DNA of 9,102 nucleotides from assembly GCA_934654765.1 (NCBI GenBank), contig CAKUGX010000080.1:1-9102 (forward strand), read 5' to 3'. This DNA comes from an uncultured Collinsella sp. GTDB lineage: Bacteria > Actinomycetota > Coriobacteriia > Coriobacteriales > Coriobacteriaceae. Below the pieces are notes generated by a model. It ran no database searches. It was not told the origin of the DNA and was given only the letters and a program-made list of their open reading frames with translations. The translations under genes were made by a program, and so were the position numbers. This document shows, piece after piece, positions 1 through 4,505 of the stretch; positions within the stretch are counted from its first letter, which is position 1, and the number at the start of each line of letters is the position of its first letter.

Positions 1-228
1 GCGCAGCAGGTTCTCGAGCGAACGGTCGGGCTGGAAGTAGTTCAGCAGCTCGGGCTTGCCGGGCGAGGTAACGATGATGGCGTCGTCGACCTCCTCGGGG
101 TCGAGTGCCTCCTCGACGACATACTGGATGACCGGCTTGTCGAGAACCGGCAGCATCTCTTTGGGCGTGCACTTGGTGCCAGGCAGAAAACGCGTGCCAA
201 GACCGGCGGCGGGGATGATTGCCTTCAT
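1..228 (-). CDS. galU: UTP-glucose-1-phosphate uridylyltransferase, N-terminal fragment
   Basis: Start of a UDP-glucose pyrophosphorylase, which makes UDP-glucose from UTP and glucose-1-phosphate in the cytoplasm for glycans, cell-wall sugars and galactose metabolism. The first 76 codons are visible and the gene runs off the left edge. The N-terminus MKAIIPAAGLGTRFLPGTK is the nucleotide-binding signature of the GalU family (GxGTRxxP type), followed by PKEMLPVLDKPVIQYVVEEA, which is also highly conserved in GalU. The ATG at 228 is preceded by AAAGGATC at good spacing, which fixes the start. It lies downstream of the rplL terminator with its own long leader, so it is probably transcribed separately from the ribosomal genes. 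The fragment cannot show whether the catalytic C-terminal part is intact. A related sugar nucleotidyltransferase is the only realistic alternative. Confidence 0.93.
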   Translation of the reverse strand, partial: MKAIIPAAGLGTRFLPGTKCTPKEMLPVLDKPVIQYVVEEALDPEEVDDAIIVTSPGKPELLNYFQPDRSLENLLR

Positions 229-250
229 GTTATTCAAAGATCCTTTCGCA

Positions 251-288
251 GGCGCAAAAGCGCCCCGTGCGTGCGGCACACAGCCGCA
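251..288 (-). other. Two tandem hairpins in the galU 5' leader
   Basis: Two short perfect stem-loops lie just upstream of the galU ribosome binding site. On the plus strand they are GGCGC-AAAA-GCGCC (251-264) and TGCGGC-ACACA-GCCGCA (272-288). In a minus-strand transcript the second forms first and the first ends only about 9 bases from the AAAGGA site. No U tract follows either, so they are not intrinsic terminators. They could affect message stability or access to the ribosome binding site; that role is inferred. Confidence 0.4.
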
Positions 289-324
289 GACCAAATTGCG
301 ATACCCAAGCATCTTACCGCTGGA

Positions 325-352
325 ACTATATGTCGCTACAAGGCAGAGACAA
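325..352 (-). promoter_or_regulatory. Possible galU promoter
   Basis: On the minus strand TTGTCT (347-352) and TATAGT (325-330) are separated by 16 bases. The -10 box matches consensus at 5 of 6 bases and the -35 box at 4 of 6. This would give a leader of about 90 bases before the galU ATG, containing the two hairpins at 251-288. No better sigma-70 candidate was found between the rplL terminator and galU, but the region is AT-richer than its surroundings and chance matches are possible. Confidence 0.35.
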
Positions 353-369
353 TTCTTCAGCAGGTCAAC

Positions 370-403
370 GCAAATTATTGCTCGAATGGTGCAATTTTAT
401 TGC
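370..403. promoter_or_regulatory. Pair of GCAA...TTGC dyads upstream of galU promoter
   Basis: Two similar AT-rich dyads, GCAAATTATTGC (370-381) and GCAATTTTATTGC (391-403), have centres about 21.5 bp apart, two turns of the helix. They lie upstream of the candidate galU -35 box, where a dimeric regulator could bind. Apart from this pair, the candidate promoter and the two leader hairpins, I see nothing in the gene-free stretch 229-475. No protein family is assigned to the site. Confidence 0.25.
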
Positions 404-475
404 CCAACGACAGGGCACCCGATACGATGCAAATCACAGAACATGGCAGTTAGAGCAACCGATGCCGAGGGACCG

Positions 476-514
476 AAAAACAAAAAAGACGGGGCTCGCA
501 ATGCGAACCCCGTC
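476..514 (-). terminator. Rho-independent terminator of the rplJ-rplL unit
   Basis: A GC-rich stem-loop (488-514) has a 7-bp outer stem GACGGGG/CCCCGTC, one mismatch, four more pairs and an AAT loop. On the minus strand it is followed at once by T6-G-T5 (487-476). It starts about 28 bases after the rplL stop codon. This is a textbook intrinsic terminator, and it separates rplJL from galU. Confidence 0.93.
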
Positions 515-542
515 TGCAAAGAAATCTGGCGAGAAAGCCTGA

Positions 543-920
543 TTACTTGAGGGTGACAGCAGCGCCAGCAGCCTCGAGCTTCTCCTTGGCAGCCTCGGCG
601 TCCTCCTTCTTGGCACCCTCGAGAACAGCCTTGGGAGCGCCCTCGACGACCTCCTTGGCCTCCTTCAGGCCAAGGTTGGTGAGCTCACGGACGGCCTTGA
701 TGACCTGGATCTTGTTGTCGCCGAAGCCCTCGAGCACGACGTCAAACTCGGTCTTCTCCTCGGCCTCAGCAGCGCCAGCAGCGGGAGCGGCGACAACAGC
801 GGCAGGAGCAGCGGCGGAAACGCCGAAGGTGTCCTCGATAGCCTTGACGAGCTCGGAAGCCTCGAGAAGGGTCATTTCCTTAAGAGCATCGATGATCTCA
901 TCGGTGGTAAGCTTAGCCAT
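543..920 (-). CDS. rplL: 50S ribosomal protein L7/L12
   Basis: Stalk protein of the large ribosomal subunit. Its dimers bind L10 and recruit and stimulate the translational GTPases (EF-Tu, EF-G, IF2). The product is 125 residues, a normal length. The N-terminal dimerisation and L10-binding helices are at residues about 1-33 ([20 protein letters not shown]). An Ala/Pro-rich flexible hinge spans about 35-55. The C-terminal factor-binding domain includes the conserved [20 protein letters not shown] (70-89). The start is the ATG at 920, preceded by GAAAGGACTT; an in-frame extension to 953 adds residues ([11 protein letters not shown]) foreign to the family and is rejected. It lies 102 bases downstream of rplJ in the same unit and ends before a strong terminator. 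Ribosomes carry several L12 copies per L10, so separate, efficient initiation here is expected. Confidence 0.98.
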   Translation of the reverse strand: MAKLTTDEIIDALKEMTLLEASELVKAIEDTFGVSAAAPAAVVAAPAAGAAEAEEKTEFDVVLEGFGDNKIQVIKAVRELTNLGLKEAKEVVEGAPKAVLEGAKKEDAEAAKEKLEAAGAAVTLK

Positions 921-938
921 TTCTAAGTCCTTTCGGTT

Positions 939-1007
939 TCCGTGTCTGTGCACGGAGATCAGTTAAAACACGGCGCGAATGCGCCAGGGGTGCGGCGTTG
1001 CCGCCGC
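939..1007 (-). other. Three hairpins between rplJ and rplL
   Basis: The 102-base rplJ-rplL gap holds three small stem-loops. On the plus strand these are TCCGTG-TCTGTG-CACGGA (939-956), GGCGC-GAAT-GCGCC (972-985) and GCGGCG-TTGC-CGCCGC (992-1007). On the minus strand the middle one is followed by GTGTTTTAAC, a weak T-run. They may be RNA processing or stabilising structures, or a leaky terminator, that help set the L12 to L10 ratio. The role is inferred. Confidence 0.45.
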
Positions 1008-1022
1008 GGGTGAAAACAGCGA

Positions 1023-1544
1023 CTAGGCTGCCTTCTGCTCGGAGACCTGCTGGATCGAACGAGCGAGACCAGAGGAAACGCCGTTGACGCAGACAGCGAT
1101 GTCGCGAGCGAAACCGGAGATGAGACCGGCGATCTGGCCGAGAAGCTGATCCTTGGTGGGCAGCTCGGCGATAGCCTTAACATCATCAGCGGAAACGGCC
1201 TTGCCGTCGGAGATACCGCCCTTGATCTCAAGGACGCCCTTGGACTTAGCAGAGAAGTCCTTAAGGGCCTTAGCGGCCTCGACCGGCTCGGTCTCGTAGA
1301 ACACATAAGCGACGGGGCCGGCGAGGATCTCGTCGATCTCGGGCTGCTCCTGGTTCTTGAGAGCGATCTTGACCAGATTGTTCTTATAGACCTTCATCTC
1401 GGCGCCGCACTCGCGAAGCTGATGACGCAGCTCCTGAGCCTGCTTAACCGTCAGACCGTTGTAGTTGACGACGAACAGACCGGCGTTCTCGGCGATACGG
1501 GACTCGATCTCTGCAACCTTGTCGATTTTGTACTGCTGGGGCAT
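1023..1544 (-). CDS. rplJ: 50S ribosomal protein L10
   Basis: Base of the ribosomal stalk: it binds 23S rRNA through its N-terminal domain and L12 dimers through its C-terminal helix. L10, complexed with L12, also represses its own operon by binding the mRNA leader. The product is 173 residues, typical for the family. Recognisable parts are an N-terminal segment with FVVNYNGLTVKQAQELRHQL, then MKVYKNNLVKIAL, the GPVAYVFYE stretch and the helical C-terminus. The ATG at 1544 is preceded by a near-perfect Shine-Dalgarno sequence, AGGAGGTG (1551-1558), so the start is secure. The stop is TAG. A promoter, an L10 leader and an attenuator lie directly upstream. The usual upstream partners rplK and rplA are not next to it; an aminotransferase gene is. 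Confidence 0.97.
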   Translation of the reverse strand: MPQQYKIDKVAEIESRIAENAGLFVVNYNGLTVKQAQELRHQLRECGAEMKVYKNNLVKIALKNQEQPEIDEILAGPVAYVFYETEPVEAAKALKDFSAKSKGVLEIKGGISDGKAVSADDVKAIAELPTKDQLLGQIAGLISGFARDIAVCVNGVSSGLARSIQQVSEQKAA

Positions 1545-1607
1545 GAATTACACCTCCTCGAATTCTTTCCGGGCACGGTCCGCCACAAGGACGTGACGGG
1601 GGCATGT

Positions 1608-1646
1608 CCAAAAAGAAAGCCCCCACGCTGCATGAGCGACGGGGGC
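1608..1646 (-). terminator. Attenuator-type terminator in the rplJ leader
   Basis: The stem-loop at 1619-1646 pairs GCCCCC with GGGGGC, then, after a small internal loop, CGCT with AGCG around a GCATG loop. On the minus strand it is followed by TTTCTTTTT (1618-1610). It lies within the leader, downstream of the L10-binding element and 64 bases before the rplJ ATG, the position of a transcription attenuator. A second minus-strand GCCCCC (1603-1598) could pair with the 3' arm of the stem and compete with it. That competing fold is inferred by eye. Confidence 0.75.
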
Positions 1647-1740
1647 GAGAAGACATATCTACTCGACCACCTCGGCTGGCGGGATGTCCCATTAAGCTCG
1701 CGGGTAAGACCCGTTTGCGCCGGCTGTCTCTGGCAGCGGA
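1619..1740 (-). promoter_or_regulatory. L10 leader (ribosomal protein autoregulatory RNA)
   Basis: The 5' leader of rplJ looks like the Gram-positive L10 leader family, the site bound by the L10-L12 complex for feedback control. On the minus strand the conserved block AGACAGCCGGC (1729-1719) faces CCAGCCGAGGTGG (1679-1667). The flanks pair (CCA with TGG, GGCG with CGCC), leaving the characteristic asymmetric internal loop formed by AGACAGC and AGCCGAGG. Between them are two small hairpins, CGGGT-CTT-ACCCG and GGGA-CA-TCCC. The attenuator follows directly. The resemblance to leaders such as that of Bacillus subtilis rplJ is from memory of the motif; a covariance-model search would settle it. 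Confidence 0.78.
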
Positions 1741-1760
1741 TTCGTGCGTGAACCGAAAGT

Positions 1761-1789
1761 ATTATGGCGGGGACCCCGGCGTCGGTCAA
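1761..1789 (-). promoter_or_regulatory. Strong promoter of rplJ-rplL
   Basis: On the minus strand TTGACC (1789-1784) and CATAAT (1766-1761) are separated by exactly 17 bases, each one mismatch from sigma-70 consensus. Initiation near 1754 gives a leader of about 210 bases that holds the whole L10 element and attenuator. The -35 box lies inside the left terminal arm of the 1778-2000 palindrome, so the promoter and the repeat overlap. Confidence 0.8.
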
Positions 1790-2000
1790 CGGAAATCCGG
1801 GCTGCACACAATTCCACCATTCCGGCCGCGCCGCCGAAGGCCGGGCGCAAGGTTTTCGCTCGGTCAGGTCCTGGGCTCGCTCGGAAAGCACATTAAGTGC
1901 TTTCCGGCTCGTGCGGAATCTACGAAAACCTTGCGCCCGGCCTTCGGCGGCGCGTGCCTGCGTTGACTTTGGGCAGCCCGGTTTTCCGTTGGCCGACGCC
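1778..2000. repeat. Nested long palindrome, MITE-like element
   Basis: A 223-bp imperfect palindrome with three nested, nearly concentric inverted repeats. The outer arms 1778-1807 and 1971-2000 match at 27 of 30 positions. The middle arms 1827-1858 and 1923-1954 are perfect over 32 bp. The inner stem 1882-1891/1897-1906 is perfect over 10 bp around ATTAA. It carries no plausible gene; open frames across it merely reflect the mirrored arms. Together with 2001-2050, where I see only a weak CCCAC/GTGGG stem (2001-2005/2023-2027), it fills the gap between rplJ and the aminotransferase gene. Possible identities are a non-autonomous transposon derivative (MITE), a REP/BIME-like element or a bidirectional transcription barrier. 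No convincing target duplication is visible, because the flanks are short C runs. Confidence 0.75.
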
Positions 2001-2050
2001 CCCACTCATAAGCCTTAAGTCGGTGGGCTGATGGGTTTGGGCCCGTTGGG

Positions 2051-3187
2051 CTACAAGGTTGAAATGAAGGTGGACAGGCGATTTAGGCCTTCGTCCAGAT
2101 CTTGGTCGGAGACGCAGTAGCTTAGGCGGATGTGGCCTTCGGTGCCGAAGCAGTCGCCCGGGACTAGGGCTACGTTTGCCTCTTTAATGGCTTTGATGCA
2201 GAAATCCTCGCTTGTTATGCCGTACTGTTTGATGCTGGGGAAAGTGTAGAAGGCTCCTGCGGGTTCTACTACGTCGAGGCCCATGGCGTCTAAGGCTGCG
2301 AGTACGCGCTCACGGCGGGCTCGGTAGACTTCGAGCATGGGGGTTGGGTCGACGGTCAGGGCTCGGGCTGCGGCGTCCATTTCGAAGGAGACGGCGCTCG
2401 ATACTAGGTATTGGTGAGCCTTGGCGATCTCGGCGATGACGGGTGCCGCTGCTGCGAGCCAACCCAGGCGCCAGCCGGTCATAGCCCAGGGCTTGGAGAA
2501 GCTCTCGATGACGACCGTCTGCTCACGCAGCTCTGAGTGCCGCTGGGCAAAGCGCTCGTAGCCATCCACATAAACCAGGCGGTTGTATACGTCGTCGCAG
2601 ACCACGTAGATGCCCGCCTGCTCCGCCACGTGCGCCACGGCGTCGAGCGAAGCCGCGTTGAGAATGCAGCCCGTGGGATTGTTGGGCGAGCAGATGACGA
2701 TGGCCTTGGTCGCCGGCGTCACGCAAGCACGAAGCGCATCCTCGTCAATCTGGAATTGCGCGGGCTCCGTATCCAAAAAGACTGCTTTGGCGTGGTTGGC
2801 CACGACGATGCTCTCGTACAGGCCAAAGGCAGGCGTGGGGATAATGACCTCGTCGCCGGGGTTGAGCATAGCCATGAATGTTGCCGACAGGGCCTCGGTC
2901 GCGCCGTCGGTTAGGATGACCTCGTCGGCCGAAAACGTAAGGCCCGCGTCCCCCATGTAGGCAGATAACGCCTCACGCAGGGCGGGGCGACCGTTGTTGG
3001 GCGGATAGTGCGTGTCACCGCGGTCCAGTGCGGCGGTCACCTCGGCACCAATCACATCGGGCGTGGGAAAATCGGGCTCGCCAAGCGCAAGCGCGATGCA
3101 CCCCGGGTGCTGGGCGGCGAGCGCGTTGATCCGGCGGATACCGGAGGGCTTGAGCGTGGCAAGCGAGGTATTCATGGGCAGTCGCAT
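2051..3187 (-). CDS. PLP-dependent class I/II aminotransferase
   Basis: A 378-residue fold-type I aminotransferase of the aspartate/aromatic/alanine transaminase group; it moves an amino group between an amino acid and a 2-oxo acid in the cytoplasm. Key residues are visible. LALGEPDFPTP (33-43) and HYPPNNGRPALREALS (60-75) are typical substrate-side N-terminal motifs. SPNNPTG (167-173) is the cofactor loop. CDDVY (197-201) supplies the Asp to the pyridine nitrogen and a Tyr. SFSKPWAMTGWRLGW (229-243) has K232 as the Schiff-base lysine. HIRLSY (352-357) has R354 for the substrate carboxylate. The start at 3187 fits GAAAGGAAC upstream; a second in-frame ATG four codons later fits less well. The gene appears monocistronic. 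Codons from about residue 245 onward are enriched in A-ending forms (CTA, GTA, GCA, ATA), unlike the first two thirds. Substrate specificity cannot be read from the sequence. Confidence 0.92.
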   Translation of the reverse strand: MRLPMNTSLATLKPSGIRRINALAAQHPGCIALALGEPDFPTPDVIGAEVTAALDRGDTHYPPNNGRPALREALSAYMGDAGLTFSADEVILTDGATEALSATFMAMLNPGDEVIIPTPAFGLYESIVVANHAKAVFLDTEPAQFQIDEDALRACVTPATKAIVICSPNNPTGCILNAASLDAVAHVAEQAGIYVVCDDVYNRLVYVDGYERFAQRHSELREQTVVIESFSKPWAMTGWRLGWLAAAAPVIAEIAKAHQYLVSSAVSFEMDAAARALTVDPTPMLEVYRARRERVLAALDAMGLDVVEPAGAFYTFPSIKQYGITSEDFCIKAIKEANVALVPGDCFGTEGHIRLSYCVSDQDLDEGLNRLSTFISTL

Positions 3188-3280
3188 GGCGTTCCTTTCG
3201 TAAGGGTTGCACTAGGATAGCGCGGCAGGGCGCCGCCAGACGGTGTAACCTAAACGGAAACGGACTGGAAAGGAGATGGC

Positions 3281-3937
3281 ATGGAGGCGACTGCGCGCGG
3301 CGATCAGCCCAAAACGCTGCAGGACATTGCATATATCAGTATTCCCAACAGCGCCGATCTTGAGTTTTTGCTCTGGGACCTTCAGGATGCCATCGCGGCG
3401 TATGCCCGGCTTTCCGGTACTTCGCTCCCCCGCCCGGTCGATCTGGGAACGGATGATGGCGTCAGCGCTGTGGACGGCATCGTATTCGCCGTTGAGGATG
3501 CGCTCGATAACGAGGAGATGGCCGTCGTTGAACAGGCGCTTGATTGCCTTAAGGGCGTGGAAACTCGCATCTATGTCATCGTTCAAGCTGCCTACGGAAG
3601 CGCTGAACAGGCGCACGTTGCAGTTGGCCGCCTGCGCGAAGCATGCGAGCATCGAGGGCTGTCGTGGTGTGGCGGCGTCACTGTCTGCACCGGCGCCGGC
3701 GTCGCAGTGCTTCGCCGATCCCCGCGTATGGGCCTCTTGCGCCGACCGTTTTCGGAAGCCATAGACAAGCTCGTGGGCGCCGTGCGCATGGGGTGCTCGG
3801 TGAAGCATGCGCAGCGACTTGGCGGCGGCAATGCCGAGGACGTCGACACCGATGGCATGGTTTATGCCGAACCTGCGCTGCCCGCACCGATTTGGCATAT
3901 CGCTCTGAAATATCTCGGCAGCCGCTCATACATCTAA
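3281..3937 (+). CDS. Unrecognised protein, faint flavodoxin/FMN-reductase resemblance
   Basis: A 218-residue predicted soluble protein and the only plus-strand gene. The ATG is preceded by AAAGGAG at good spacing. I do not recognise it securely. The pattern looks like alternating strands and helices: AYISIPN (17-23) with a helix, VDGIVFAVED (64-73), RIYVIVQAAYGSAEQ (96-110) and a following helix, then GLSWCGGVTVCTGAGVAVL (126-144) and a basic helix LLRRPFSEAIDKLV. The last blocks recall the C-terminal half of flavodoxin-like NAD(P)H-dependent FMN reductases, where a G-W-G-G-x-G stretch is followed by a helix and an ending like this one. The N-terminal phosphate-binding loop GSPR/K of that family is missing, so FMN binding is doubtful. 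There is no signal peptide or membrane segment. It is divergent from the aminotransferase and converges on the DNA glycosylase gene, with one base between the stop codons. Confidence 0.75.
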   Translation: MEATARGDQPKTLQDIAYISIPNSADLEFLLWDLQDAIAAYARLSGTSLPRPVDLGTDDGVSAVDGIVFAVEDALDNEEMAVVEQALDCLKGVETRIYVIVQAAYGSAEQAHVAVGRLREACEHRGLSWCGGVTVCTGAGVAVLRRSPRMGLLRRPFSEAIDKLVGAVRMGCSVKHAQRLGGGNAEDVDTDGMVYAEPALPAPIWHIALKYLGSRSYI

Positions 3938-3938
3938 A

Positions 3939-4502
3939 TTAACAAGCTGCCCAGTCAACAGCCTCACGCCAGCGCTCGGCAAGCCGCTCCAGGCGCCATG
4001 CCGCGTTGGCGGGACTCGTTGACGGCAGAACGATAGCAGGTAGACCCGTGCGCTCTTGCAGGTAGCGCTTGTAGAGCCGCCCGGCCGTGCCGCCGTTGCA
4101 AATAACGACCTCGATAGGCGCAGCATCGGTGATGCGCTCAACGCGAGCCGGCACAACGTTTTTGATGCTGGCGTCACTCGAGCCCTTGATGTCACAGCTC
4201 TCGATCACGTCCCACAGGGCCACACCGCCGTTAAGCAGCATAGCCCGCTTGGCAGCAACCGAGGCGTCGAGCGTCGCGGGCTCGCCGCTCGCCAAAGAGT
4301 CTCCCTCGTTGGGCGGCACGGGCACACCGAGGCACGCGGCCATCACACGCCAAAAGCGGTTCTGAGGGTTGCCATAATAGAAGGCGTTGGCGCGCGAGAG
4401 CACCGAGGGAAACGACCCCAACACCAAAACGCGCGAGCGCTCGTCAAACACGGGCTCAAATCCATGCTCAATATGTTGATATCCCTCGTCCGGCGCAGCC
4501 AT
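3939..4502 (-). CDS. Hypoxanthine/uracil DNA glycosylase, UDG superfamily family 6-like
   Basis: A 187-residue base-excision repair enzyme of the DNA-deoxyinosine glycosylase type, which removes hypoxanthine (deaminated adenine), and in some relatives uracil, from DNA. Motif 1 is LGSFPSVLSRANAFYYGNPQ (28-47), followed by NRFW (48-51), which together hold the family's conserved Tyr and Asn residues. ALWDVIESCDIKGSSD (95-110) follows. Motif 2 is LPSTSPANA (159-167), which enters the DNA groove in this superfamily. The length is normal. The ATG at 4502 lies 3 bases after the stop of the GH13 gene, with GAGGG inside that gene's end as ribosome binding site, so translation is probably coupled. The functional link to a glycosidase is not obvious. 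Mismatch-specific (Mug-like) activity is the main alternative; the SFPS/SPANA pairing favours the deoxyinosine family. Confidence 0.87.
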   Translation of the reverse strand: MAAPDEGYQHIEHGFEPVFDERSRVLVLGSFPSVLSRANAFYYGNPQNRFWRVMAACLGVPVPPNEGDSLASGEPATLDASVAAKRAMLLNGGVALWDVIESCDIKGSSDASIKNVVPARVERITDAAPIEVVICNGGTAGRLYKRYLQERTGLPAIVLPSTSPANAAWRLERLAERWREAVDWAAC

Positions 4503-4505
4503 GGA

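Noticed and set aside
921..953. N-terminal extension of rplL to a Met codon at 953
   Set aside because: The added residues are absent from the L7/L12 family, and the inner ATG at 920 has its own well-placed ribosome binding site.
1451..2005. 184-codon minus-strand frame and two plus-strand frames across the palindrome and rplJ leader
   Set aside because: They span the palindrome, promoter, leader and the start of rplJ. Their similar peptides (AAEGRAQGFR and mirrored parts) come from the inverted arms, not from conserved proteins.
1971..2050. Intrinsic terminator for the aminotransferase gene
   Set aside because: Only a weak 5-bp CCCAC/GTGGG stem with no T-run is present. The large palindrome beyond it may block transcription, but it is not a canonical terminator.
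3188..3280. Divergent promoters between the aminotransferase and the plus-strand gene
   Set aside because: TAGGAT/TATCCT and TTGCAC-like boxes exist, but none has a matching partner at 16-18 bp, so no call is made.
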